Origin: Bordetella genomosp. 1
GTDB lineage: Bacteria; Pseudomonadota; Gammaproteobacteria; Burkholderiales; Burkholderiaceae_B
Assembly: GCF_002261335.1 (NCBI RefSeq)
Contig: NZ_NEVL01000002.1
Location: forward strand, 496,001 to 560,000
Direction: 5' to 3'
DNA length: 64,000 bases
Shown here piece after piece: positions 52,710 through 60,253 of the stretch. Below the pieces are notes generated by a model that made no database searches, was not told where the DNA came from, and saw only the letters and a program-made list of their open reading frames with translations. Within the stretch, counting starts at the first letter, position 1; the number at the start of each line of letters is the position of its first letter. Position numbers and translations under genes: made by a program.

Positions 52710-53777
52710 TCAGGCCTCGCGCGCGCCGGCAGGCAAGACCCGCACGATGTCCGCCGACCAGTCCAGCCCGATGGTCGCGCCGTCGTCGTGCGGCGTGCGG
52801 CCGTCGTTGGGCGCCAGTACCAACAAGGGCCCCGCGGCGGTGTCCAGCTCGTATTGCCACTGGCTGCCGAGGAAGTAGCGCGTGGTGACGCGGCCGTCGA
52901 GCTTGCCGGCGCCGGCGGCCACCGGAAGCACCTTCTCGGGCCGCAGCGATATCGTCACGCGGTCGCCCGCGCGCATGTCGGTGCCGTCGACGCGCACGCT
53001 GAGCGGACCGGCCTGGATCTCGGCGCCCACCGTGTCGACCCGGGCCACGGTGCCGTCCAGCATGTTGGTCTTGCCCACGAAGCGCGAGATGAAGTGGGTG
53101 CTGGGGTGTTCGTACATGCGATAGGGCGCGTCCACCTGCGTCGCGCGCCCCTCCTGCATCACCACCACGCGATCGCTGATCGACAGCGCCTCGGCCTGGT
53201 CGTGCGTGACCATGATGGTGGTGGTGCCGATCTGGCGCTGGATGCGGCGCAGCTCGAACTGCATTTCCTCGCGCAGCTGCGCGTCCAGGTTCGACAGCGG
53301 TTCGTCGAGCAGCAGCACCGGCGGGCGGATCACGAGCGCGCGTGCCAGCGCCACGCGCTGGCGCTGGCCGCCGGAGAGCTCGCGCGGGTAGCGGTCGCCG
53401 AGCTTGTCGAGCCTGACCATGGCGAGCGCCTCGCGCGTGAGACGGTCGCGTTCGCTGCGCTCGACCCGGCGCATTGCGAGGCCGAAGGCCACGTTGTCGC
53501 GCACGGTCATGTGCGGGAACAGCGCATAGCTCTGGAACACGATGCCCAGGCCACGGGTGTTGGGCTTGGCGTGCGTGATGTCGCGCCCGTCGAGCGTGAT
53601 GCGGCCGCGCGTGACGTCGGCAAAGCCCGCGATCATCTGCAGCGTGGTGGTCTTGCCGCAGCCCGACGGGCCCAGCAGCGACACGAATTCCCCTTGCTCG
53701 ACGCTCAGGTTCATGTCGGAGACGACGCACAGATCGCCGTAGTACTTGGAGACCTGCTCCAGCCTGAGAAATGCCAT
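52710..53777 (-). CDS. ABC transporter ATP-binding protein (PotA-like)
   Basis: A 355-residue ATPase: Walker A GPSGCGKTT, Q-loop QSYALFPHMTVRDN, signature LSGGQRQRVALARAL, Walker B VLLLDEPLSNLD and the H-loop THDQAEALS. A C-terminal TOBE domain (VARVDTVGAEIQAGPLSVRV onward) is typical of PotA/FbpC-type importers. It is the first gene of the operon, divergent from the IclR regulator, with 223 bp between. A near-perfect palindrome of 34 bp lies about 40 bp upstream of its start. Confidence 0.95.
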   Translation of the reverse strand: MAFLRLEQVSKYYGDLCVVSDMNLSVEQGEFVSLLGPSGCGKTTTLQMIAGFADVTRGRITLDGRDITHAKPNTRGLGIVFQSYALFPHMTVRDNVAFGLAMRRVERSERDRLTREALAMVRLDKLGDRYPRELSGGQRQRVALARALVIRPPVLLLDEPLSNLDAQLREEMQFELRRIQRQIGTTTIMVTHDQAEALSISDRVVVMQEGRATQVDAPYRMYEHPSTHFISRFVGKTNMLDGTVARVDTVGAEIQAGPLSVRVDGTDMRAGDRVTISLRPEKVLPVAAGAGKLDGRVTTRYFLGSQWQYELDTAAGPLLVLAPNDGRTPHDDGATIGLDWSADIVRVLPAGAREA

Positions 53778-53814
53778 TTTCCGCCCCTTCGGCCGTGGAT
53801 CCGGCCTTGTGCTG

Positions 53815-53848
53815 CCGGCCTTGCGGCCGGGACCGGCCGCAAGGCCGG
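53815..53848. repeat. 34-bp palindrome with 16-bp perfect arms
   Basis: CCGGCCTTGCGGCCGG (53815-53830), GA, then CCGGCCGCAAGGCCGG (53833-53848). The arms are exact reverse complements with only two bases between. It lies in the 5' leader of the ABC operon and would form a cruciform or strong hairpin. It could be a regulator site, an attenuator or a REP-like element. Confidence 0.85.
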
Positions 53849-53941
53849 TGCTGCGATGTCGTTGCTGGGCAGTCTAGGTTTGCGCCAAATCGCGGGTCAA
53901 GCAGGGTTTTCCGTATATCTGAATTTTTCTTTTATTTATTC

Positions 53942-53958
53942 TGGATATTGGAAATCCA
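53942..53958. promoter_or_regulatory. IclR-operator-like inverted repeat
   Basis: TGGAT-ATTGGAA-ATCCA lies in the AT-rich stretch 43 bp before the IclR regulator start. The form (5-bp arms, AT-rich spacer) resembles IclR-family operators. It is a candidate autoregulatory and operon-control site; this is inferred from position and symmetry. Confidence 0.45.
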
Positions 53959-54000
53959 AGCGTAGAATTTATGAAAATATTCCGTTACAGGAGATTGGGC

Positions 54001-54846
54001 ATGGCCGAAAAAAAAGAGGAAGGCGGCGCGTCGGGCTCGCTGCAGCGCGCCTTCGGGGTGTTGCGCGTGCTTGCCGAAGCGCAAGGCGAGCGGCTGCGCC
54101 TGACCGAGATCGCGTCCCGCACCGGCCAGGCTCCCGCCACCGCGCACCGCGTGCTGCAGGCCCTGATCCAGGAAGACATGGTCGAGCAGCCGCCGCAGAG
54201 CAAGACCTACCAGCTCAGCGTGGCCTTCTTCGCGCTCGCCGCCTCGGCCGGCAACCGCCATTCGACGCTGCGCGACGTGTGCCGTCCCGCGCTGCTGCGC
54301 CTGTCGGGCATGCTCAACGACACCCTGTTTCTGCTCGTGCGCCACGGCTTCGATGCCGTGTGCCTCGATCGCATCGATGGCCCGTTCCCGGTGCGTTCGC
54401 ACACCGGCGACATCGGCGGCAAGATGCCACTGGGCCTGGGTCAGGCCGGCCTGATCCTGCTGGCACGACTGCCCGAAGCGGAGCGCGAAGAGATCATCCG
54501 CTTCAACATTCCGCGCCTGCGCCACCTGGGTTTCATGGACGAAATCTCGGTGCGCGTGCTGCTCAAGGAGTGCCTCGAGAAAGACTACGCGCTCAGCACG
54601 GGGCAGGCGCTGTATCCGGGCACGATGGGGCTGGCGGTGCCGATCACGGACCGCAACGGCACGGTAGTGGCCGCGCTCAGCGTGGCCGCCCCGTCCGAGC
54701 GCATGACGCCCGAGCGCGTGCCGATGATCGTGGAGATGCTGCGCCGGGAGGCCGTGCAGATCGGGGCGCGCATCAACCCCTTCGACCCGGCGCTGCGCCG
54801 GCCGAATCAATTCCTGGGGGGCGGGGGCAGCGTCGACGCGACCTGA
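54001..54846 (+). CDS. IclR family transcriptional regulator
   Basis: A 281-residue regulator: N-terminal winged helix (SLQRAFGVLRVLAEAQGERLRLTEIASRTGQAPATAHRVLQALIQEDMVEQ) and a C-terminal ligand-binding domain (VCLDRIDGPFPVRSHTGDIGGKMPLGLGQAGLILLARLPEAE; TGQALYPGTMGLAVPITDRNGTVVAALSVAAPSERM). The ATG at 54001 follows AGGAG at 53988-53992 and is preferred over the ATG at 53971. It is divergent from the ABC/oxidase operon and probably controls it in response to the imported substrate or its product. Confidence 0.93.
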   Translation: MAEKKEEGGASGSLQRAFGVLRVLAEAQGERLRLTEIASRTGQAPATAHRVLQALIQEDMVEQPPQSKTYQLSVAFFALAASAGNRHSTLRDVCRPALLRLSGMLNDTLFLLVRHGFDAVCLDRIDGPFPVRSHTGDIGGKMPLGLGQAGLILLARLPEAEREEIIRFNIPRLRHLGFMDEISVRVLLKECLEKDYALSTGQALYPGTMGLAVPITDRNGTVVAALSVAAPSERMTPERVPMIVEMLRREAVQIGARINPFDPALRRPNQFLGGGGSVDAT

Positions 54847-54951
54847 ATCACCCCTGGCGGGCGCGGGCCGGGCCGGCCGCGCCGTGGCGCGTCGCCGCCG
54901 GCTGCGCCGCGCTTCGGCCGGCGCGCATCGGCGTATCGGCGCCGCGCGGCG

Positions 54952-55668
54952 TCACTGTTCGGTGCTGAATTGCACGTTGCTGTTGGGCGCGACCGCCAGC
55001 AGAAAGCCTTCGGAATAGATGTTCTTGATGTTGAAGGGCGAGTCGGCGATCTGGCCGAGCTTCTTGCGCACGCGGTAGATCAGCGTGTCGATGCGGTGCG
55101 GATCGAATTCGTATTCGGGGATGCCCAGCGCCTGGAACAGCGCCAGGTGCGACACCGGAAACGCCGGGCTCTGCAGCAGCAGCGAGAACACGATGCTCTC
55201 GCGGTCGGTGAAGCGCACCCCCTCGTTGCCCGGCCGGCGCGTGAGCTCGCCGGTGGGGCGGTCGAACACCCATTGCACCTGGTCAGGCGGCGCGCTGCGC
55301 TCCAGCGCGGCGAGGCGGCGCGACAGCGTGGCCAGCGTGGCGGTGAGGGTGGGCAGCTTGATCGGCTTGATCAGGTAGTAGTCGGCGCCTTCGGTGAGGC
55401 CGCGGATCTGCTCTTCGTAGCGCGTCTTGGCGGTGAGCACGATGATGCCCAGGTGCGGCAGCCGCTGGCGGATGCGCGGAATCTCCACGCTCATGTCGCC
55501 GTCGGTGAGCATGGCGTCGGTGAGGAAGATCTGCGGCGTCTGCGTGTTGAGCAGCGTCAGCGCTTCCTGGCAACTGGTGCAGAGCGTGGCCTGGTGCCCG
55601 AGCTGCTGCACGTGGTTGAGGATGATCTGGCCCCACTCGGGGTGGTCTTCGGCAATCAGGATGTTCAT
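54952..55668 (-). CDS. Response regulator, OmpR-type winged helix
   Basis: A 238-residue protein. The receiver domain has the acidic pair Glu7-Asp8 (IAEDHPEW), phosphoacceptor Asp51 (FLTDAML) and Lys101 (YLIKPIK). The C-terminal winged helix (RFTDRESIVFSLLLQSPAFPVSHLALFQALGIPEYEFDPHRIDTLIYRVRKKLG) is of the OmpR/PhoB class, although longer than usual. The ATG at 55668 begins the receiver; the frame extends upstream without similarity. It is divergent from the sensor kinase at 56399 and most likely its partner, the two being separated by a 730-bp repeat-bearing region. Confidence 0.9.
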   Translation of the reverse strand: MNILIAEDHPEWGQIILNHVQQLGHQATLCTSCQEALTLLNTQTPQIFLTDAMLTDGDMSVEIPRIRQRLPHLGIIVLTAKTRYEEQIRGLTEGADYYLIKPIKLPTLTATLATLSRRLAALERSAPPDQVQWVFDRPTGELTRRPGNEGVRFTDRESIVFSLLLQSPAFPVSHLALFQALGIPEYEFDPHRIDTLIYRVRKKLGQIADSPFNIKNIYSEGFLLAVAPNSNVQFSTEQ

Positions 55669-55900
55669 GGCTGCGTGGCGAGTCTTGGGCCCGCTGGCAG
55701 CTTGCGCCAGCACGCCGCCTATTCTGGCAAGGTCGGACAACGGATTCAATGGATTGCGTGGAGGCGCCGCAACCGCCGGGTGTTCGGGGCAAGGGAGACG
55801 GAGACGGGCGAGCCCCCGCAGAAGCCGCCACCTCCACGGCAACGGCGAATGCCGCGACATCCGCGACCGCCCCGGCAGCCGCGACGTCCCCGTCTATCGT

Positions 55901-56005
55901 GACACCTGCGACATTCCCGACATTTCCGGCTATCGCGACACCTGCGACATTCCCGACATTCCCGGCTATCGCGACATCTGCGACATTTCCGATATCCGCA
56001 ACATC
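55901..56005. repeat. 36-bp tandem repeat array
   Basis: Units start at 55901, 55937 and 55973. The first begins GACACCTGCGACATTCCCGA and ends CTATCGC; the second differs from it by one base; the third is truncated and degenerate. A more divergent GCGAC-rich copy precedes at about 55857. The unit contains two internal GACATTCCC-like submotifs. On both strands it has a period divisible by three, so translated frames stay open. Confidence 0.85.
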
Positions 56006-56168
56006 GATGCCGGCCGCGCGGGCGACGCATCGTGGCAGGGCTCGGCACGGGATCGGCCATATGCCGGCGCGCAAGGGCCGTGCGTGCCGGCCTCCCGGCG
56101 ACTGCGACGCGATCACATCATAGGAAATTTGCCGAGCGCAATCCTCGCGAATCTTCGCAATTTATCGG

Positions 56169-56228
56169 ACAGAATCGTTAGTGAAAGCCCGGGGGCCGCT
56201 CGTGTGGCGGCGTACAGTACGATTCTGT
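56169..56228. promoter_or_regulatory. 10-bp inverted repeat pair before the sensor kinase
   Basis: ACAGAATCGT (56169-56178) and its exact reverse complement ACGATTCTGT (56219-56228) are spaced 50 bp centre to centre, about five helical turns, upstream of the kinase gene. A looping or paired response-regulator site is conceivable; this is inference. Confidence 0.4.
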
Positions 56229-56398
56229 AATCAGACGGATCTATCGCCGGAAACTCGTTTCCTGTTTCCAAGTCTTTGTAGAATTTTTTGAACGCGGGCG
56301 GCGATGCCCGCCGGCAGCACGGGCGGCATCGCAGTCCATCCGGCGGGCAGGCCGGGCCCGGCAGGGCGCGCCTCCCGTTTTAGCGCGGAAGTCTGTCG

Positions 56399-58423
56399 AT
56401 GAGTCGAAACGCAAGCGCTGCCTTGCTGCTGTACCGGTTGTTGTTGCTGCTGTCCCTTTGCTGCCTCTGGCAGCCCCGGATCGCCACCGCGCAGGTTGCC
56501 GACGAAACCACCGTCGAGCTTTTTCTGCTCGGTTCCGCGCCCACGTCCTTCGCCGAGGCGCAGGCCGCCTGGCGCGCGGGCGAGGGCAAGCCCGTCGCCA
56601 ACGATTACGCCGCCGGCTTCGGGCCGCCGCTCTGGTTCGCCGCACGCCTGTCCTATCCCCCCGACGACGACGCCCACATCCTGTGGCTGCGCGTGGGTCC
56701 GTACCACCTCAATCGCATCGACGTGTTCGATCCGGGCGGCGTCACCGGCGTGCAGACGGCCGGCAGCATGGTGCGGCGTACCGAGGGCGTGCGCGGCGAG
56801 CGCCTGCCGGTGTTTGCCGTGGCCTACCCGGCCGACACGGCCAGCACGGTGGTGTTCCTGCGAGTCGAGACACGCACCACGCGCAACGTGTTCATCGATG
56901 CCGGCAGCGAGTTCGAGCTTTCGGGCGACCGGCCCATCAACGGGCAGGCCGCGTTCTTCTGGGGCGGCCTGGTGGTCACGCTGCTGTGGGTGCTGCTGTA
57001 TGCGCTCTGGCTGCGGTTCCAGTTCTACTTCCTCTATTCGGCCTATCTGATCTGCATCGCGGTCGGCACCATGACGCTGGTCGGCATGCTGTCCGACTGG
57101 CTGCCGGTGGGCAGCTTCAACTACGTGCTGTCGTCCACGCTCACGCTGTGGTTCCTGCTGACGGTCGAAACGCTGGGGCTGGCCGCGCCGCAACGCTATT
57201 ACTCGGTGGCGTTCAACCGCTATCGCTACGCCAGCCTGGCGGTGGGCGTGCTCGGGCTCAGCCTCGCGGCCTTCGGCCGCTACGACCTCGTCTCGCCGCT
57301 GATCCAGTCGGCATTCCCGCCGTTCCTGCTCACCGGCGCCCTGCTGATGCTCGCGCCGCAGTTGCGCGACCAGCTGCCGGCGCGGCTGTGCGCGATCGCG
57401 TTCGCGATCGAGTTCGTGCTGACCATCGCGCAGCGCTTCTGGAATCTCGGCGCGCTGCCCGAGTTCCCGTTCCTGCGCGACAGCTACCTCTACAACACCT
57501 ACGTGCACATGATGGTGATGAACGTGGCGGTGATCGCGCGCATGCACGGGCTGCAGCGCGAACGCCAGGATGCGCAGCGCCTCCTGATCGACCACCTGCA
57601 GATCGCCGAGCGCAAGCTCGAGACCCGCGTCACGCAGCGCACCGCCGAACTGCGCAGCGAGATCGAGCAGCGCGAGGCCGCCGAGCAGAACCTGCGGCAG
57701 GCCAACCTCAACGTGATCAACGCGCTGGCGGCCGAGCGCCGGGCCACGGGCGCGCTGCACGATCTGTTCCTCATGGTGACGCACGATTTCCGCACGCCGC
57801 TGGCCGTGCTGCACCATCACCTCGACGGTCGCGCCGACACGCCGCCGGCCGCGCGCCAGGCCATCGATGACCTCGAACACCTGGTCGATCACACCTTGCG
57901 CTCGGTGCCGGGCGATAGCGCGGCGGGGAGTGCGCCGCTGTGTCGCGTCGACCTGGTCGACGTCGCCACGCGCGCGGTGGCGCGGGTGCGCGAGGGCGCG
58001 CACCGGCATCGCTTCGAGGTCTATCATGCCGCGCCGCAGATGTGGGTCAGGGGCAATCGCGACATGCTCGACATGATGGCCTGCAACCTGCTGCACAACG
58101 CGATCGTGCACACGCCGCCGGACACCAACATCACGGTGCTGGTGCGCGCCGAGGGCAACCAATCGGCGCTGGTGGTGCAGGACGACGGGCCCGGCGTGCC
58201 TGAAGACCAGCTCGACGCGATCTTCGAGAAGCGCGTGCGCTGCGCCAACACCAAGGCCACCGGCAGCGGGCTCGGGCTGTACCTCGTGGCGCGGGTGGCC
58301 GAGTTCCTGGCCGGACGGGTGCGCGCCGAGATCGTGCGGCCGCACGGGCTGCGGCTGGTCATCACGCTGCCCACCGCCGATCCGAAGCCGGCCGTCGCGG
58401 TCGCGCCGGTGCCGGCCACCTGA
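56399..58423 (+). CDS. Hybrid-less sensor histidine kinase with 7TM-DISM input
   Basis: A 674-residue kinase. Layout: signal peptide (LYRLLLLLSLCCLWQPRIATA), periplasmic 7TMR-DISMED2-like domain (about 32-175, ILWLRVGPYHLNRIDVFDPGG), seven membrane helices (about 180-390), coiled coil (RQDAQRLLIDHLQIAERKLETRVTQRTAELRSEIEQREAAEQN), then a HisKA segment with His462 (VTHDFRTPLAV) and a HATPase_c domain (LLHNAIVHTP, DDGPGVPE, GSGLGLYLVARVAEF). DISM receptors are thought to sense carbohydrate-type or cell-envelope ligands. It probably phosphorylates the divergent response regulator, and the type I secretion genes follow on the same strand. Confidence 0.92.
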   Translation: MSRNASAALLLYRLLLLLSLCCLWQPRIATAQVADETTVELFLLGSAPTSFAEAQAAWRAGEGKPVANDYAAGFGPPLWFAARLSYPPDDDAHILWLRVGPYHLNRIDVFDPGGVTGVQTAGSMVRRTEGVRGERLPVFAVAYPADTASTVVFLRVETRTTRNVFIDAGSEFELSGDRPINGQAAFFWGGLVVTLLWVLLYALWLRFQFYFLYSAYLICIAVGTMTLVGMLSDWLPVGSFNYVLSSTLTLWFLLTVETLGLAAPQRYYSVAFNRYRYASLAVGVLGLSLAAFGRYDLVSPLIQSAFPPFLLTGALLMLAPQLRDQLPARLCAIAFAIEFVLTIAQRFWNLGALPEFPFLRDSYLYNTYVHMMVMNVAVIARMHGLQRERQDAQRLLIDHLQIAERKLETRVTQRTAELRSEIEQREAAEQNLRQANLNVINALAAERRATGALHDLFLMVTHDFRTPLAVLHHHLDGRADTPPAARQAIDDLEHLVDHTLRSVPGDSAAGSAPLCRVDLVDVATRAVARVREGAHRHRFEVYHAAPQMWVRGNRDMLDMMACNLLHNAIVHTPPDTNITVLVRAEGNQSALVVQDDGPGVPEDQLDAIFEKRVRCANTKATGSGLGLYLVARVAEFLAGRVRAEIVRPHGLRLVITLPTADPKPAVAVAPVPAT

Positions 58424-58645
58424 GGCCGGCGAGCGACATCCGGCGAGCCCCTGCGCGTCGGTTGCAGCTGGGCGGTCTGCAGCGTGCCCATGGAAGTGGG
58501 GCGGTAGCCGCCGCCAACGCGAGGCGGCCGGCGCGGGCGCAGCAAACCCGCAGGAATCGTCATGCCCCGTCGTGCGATGCGAGCTTTTGAGAGCAAGCTA
58601 AGTGCATAAATCTCTTAGATTTCCGGCAAATGTCGCCGCTTTGTA

Positions 58646-58666
58646 TCGGACCGAAATACGGTCCGA
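58646..58666. promoter_or_regulatory. Inverted repeat before tolC-like gene
   Basis: TCGGACCG (58646-58653), AAATA, CGGTCCGA (58659-58666): perfect 8-bp arms with an AT-rich 5-nt centre, 24 bp before the TolC ATG. It may be an operator or a leader hairpin. A second small inverted repeat, AAATCT-CTT-AGATTT (58608-58622), lies just upstream. Confidence 0.5.
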
Positions 58667-58690
58667 CGAGGCGGCGGTCCGGGAGCAGGG

Positions 58691-60253
58691 ATGCATTCTT
58701 CGATTCGACAGCGACGCTGCAAGCGCCACGGGCTCGCCCGCGTGGCCTTTGCCGTCGCCCTGGCCGTCGCGCTGGCGGGAGGGCTGAGCGGCGTCGCAGC
58801 CGAGCCGGCCACCCCGCAGCCCGCCACGGCGGGCACATCCGCCACGGCCAACAAATCCGCCACGGCCAACACACCCGCCAGGGCCAGCACATCGGCCAGG
58901 GCCAGCACATTCGCCACATCCGCCACGGCTGGCACAACGGCCAAGGCCGCCCCCGCATCCCGAGCCGCCGCGTCGCGCTACACGCTGGCCGGCAACCGCC
59001 TGCGCGCGCCCGCCGCGCCCTCGGCGGGCGACGCCCGCGATGACCCCGCCGACGCCGCCGTCCTGCCCCACCTGGTCGGCATGGCCTTTGCCCGCTATCC
59101 GGCGTTGCGCGCGCAACAGCTTCAGCAGGAAGCAGCGCAGGCCGGCGTGGCGGGCGCACGCTGGCAATTCTTTCCCACGCCCGTCGTCTCGATGGAACGC
59201 GCCGCCTATGGCTCGTCCGGCAGCCTGGAACGCGGCGACCGCCAGGTCCTCACGGTGGGCCTGCGCCAGCCGATCTGGACCGGCGGCCGCCTCACCACCA
59301 ATCTCGACCGCGCGCAGCTGCGCGTGCATCAGAGCGAGGCGGAGCTCGAATCGCTGCGGCAGCAGGTGGCGCTGCGCGTGATCCAGCACTGGAGCGACGC
59401 GGTGGCCGCCCACGAGGTCGTGCAGGCGCTGGAGCAGAGCCGGGCGATGCACGAGCGGCTGCGCGCGCTGGTGTCGCGGCGGGCCGCCGACGGCGCCTCG
59501 CCCGAGGCCGACGTGCAGCTGGCCCGCTCGCGCCTGGAGTCGGTCAATGCCGATCTGGAAGCGGCGCGCGCCCGTCGCGACACCGCCTTGGCGCGGCTCG
59601 CGGTGCTGGTGGGCCAGCCGGTGCCCGAGTCGCTGCTGGTCGATGAGCCGCCGCCCGCACCGGTCGCGGGCGAGCCGGCCTCGGCCCTGCGCGCCGCGGC
59701 CCGCGAGATGAGCCCCGATATCGCGCGGGCCCGGGTCGCGGCGCAGCTCGCGGAGCGCGACATCGACAGCGCGCAGCAGGCCATGCTGCCCGAGGTCTAT
59801 CTGCGCGCCGAACGCCAGTACGGCAATTTCAACCAGCGCGGCGCGCCGCCGGAGAACCGCGTGTTCATCGGCGTGAGCACGGCGTTCACTGGCGGGCTGT
59901 CGAACCTCAGCGCCGTCGACGGCGCTCGCGCGCAGTACCGCGCCGCGCTCGAGAACGTGCGCACCCAGCAGCTCACGCTGGACGAACAGGTGACCGCCGA
60001 TCTCACGCTGGCGCGCGCCACGGCGCAGCGCAAGGCCTCGCTCGCGCAGGCGCGCCGCGCGGCGGGCGATGTGTCGCTGTCCTGGGAGCGGCAGTTCCTG
60101 GCCGGCCGCAAGCAGTGGCAGGACCTCATGAACTCCGCGCGCGAACAGGCCCAGACCGACGCCCAGCTGGCCGAGACGATCGGCGCCGAACAACTCACCG
60201 GCTGGCGTCTGCTGGTCCTTACCCGCGGCGTGAACGCGCTGTTCCAACCATGA
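58691..60253 (+). CDS. TolC family outer membrane channel (LapE-like)
   Basis: A 520-residue outer membrane efflux protein of a type I secretion system. A signal peptide (HGLARVAFAVALAVALAGGLSGVAAE) is followed by a low-complexity stretch of about 45 residues made of six-residue alanine/threonine/serine repeats (residues 45-83). Two OEP domains follow (PHLVGMAFARYPALRAQQLQQEAAQAGVAGARWQFFPTPVVSMER; PIWTGGRLTTNLDRAQLRV; QRKASLAQARRAAGDVSLSW). The N-terminal repeats are encoded by an 18-bp minisatellite. Its stop overlaps the ABC gene start by four bases (ATGA), so tolC-like, ABC and HlyD genes form one operon. Confidence 0.92.
   Translation: MHSSIRQRRCKRHGLARVAFAVALAVALAGGLSGVAAEPATPQPATAGTSATANKSATANTPARASTSARASTFATSATAGTTAKAAPASRAAASRYTLAGNRLRAPAAPSAGDARDDPADAAVLPHLVGMAFARYPALRAQQLQQEAAQAGVAGARWQFFPTPVVSMERAAYGSSGSLERGDRQVLTVGLRQPIWTGGRLTTNLDRAQLRVHQSEAELESLRQQVALRVIQHWSDAVAAHEVVQALEQSRAMHERLRALVSRRAADGASPEADVQLARSRLESVNADLEAARARRDTALARLAVLVGQPVPESLLVDEPPPAPVAGEPASALRAAAREMSPDIARARVAAQLAERDIDSAQQAMLPEVYLRAERQYGNFNQRGAPPENRVFIGVSTAFTGGLSNLSAVDGARAQYRAALENVRTQQLTLDEQVTADLTLARATAQRKASLAQARRAAGDVSLSWERQFLAGRKQWQDLMNSAREQAQTDAQLAETIGAEQLTGWRLLVLTRGVNALFQP
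58823..58939 (+). repeat. Degenerate 18-bp minisatellite inside the TolC gene
   Basis: Consecutive 18-bp units begin GCCACGGC or GCCAGGGC at 58823, 58841, 58859, 58877, 58895 and 58922, with a 9-bp half unit at 58913-58921. They encode six-residue steps such as ATAGTS, ATANKS, ATANTP, ARASTS, ARASTF, ATS, ATAGTT. The array is in frame with the gene, so copy-number changes would alter length, not frame. Confidence 0.88.

Larger units (their letters stand above)
55669..56398. other. 730-bp intergenic region with tandem repeats and inverted repeats
   Basis: No convincing gene lies here. Open frames on both strands encode only low-complexity repeat-derived sequence (for example a GNVGNVAGVAIA-like repeat on the minus strand). 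The region holds a 36-bp tandem array (55901-56005) and a 10-bp inverted repeat pair (56169-56178, 56219-56228) close to the kinase promoter. A long leader or a regulatory hub of the response regulator/kinase pair is possible. Confidence 0.6.

Noticed and set aside
53971-54000. The earlier ATG as start of the IclR regulator
   Set aside because: A well-placed AGGAG precedes the ATG at 54001, and the first ten residues from 53971 overlap that ribosome site.
54847-54951. A terminator between the IclR regulator and the response regulator
   Set aside because: Only GC-rich partial dyads without a T-tract are seen.
55901-56005. A CRISPR-like array
   Set aside because: The 36-bp units are contiguous with no unique spacers, there are fewer than three intact copies and no cas genes are nearby.
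55749-56123. A 124-residue protein in the repeat region with a TPATFPTFPAIA-type repeat
   Set aside because: The open frame results from the 36-bp repeat period, there is no ribosome site or family, and equivalent repeat frames exist on the other strand.
56231-58345. A 704-codon minus-strand frame opposite the sensor kinase
   Set aside because: It lacks any domain; the kinase on the plus strand has HisKA and HATPase motifs.
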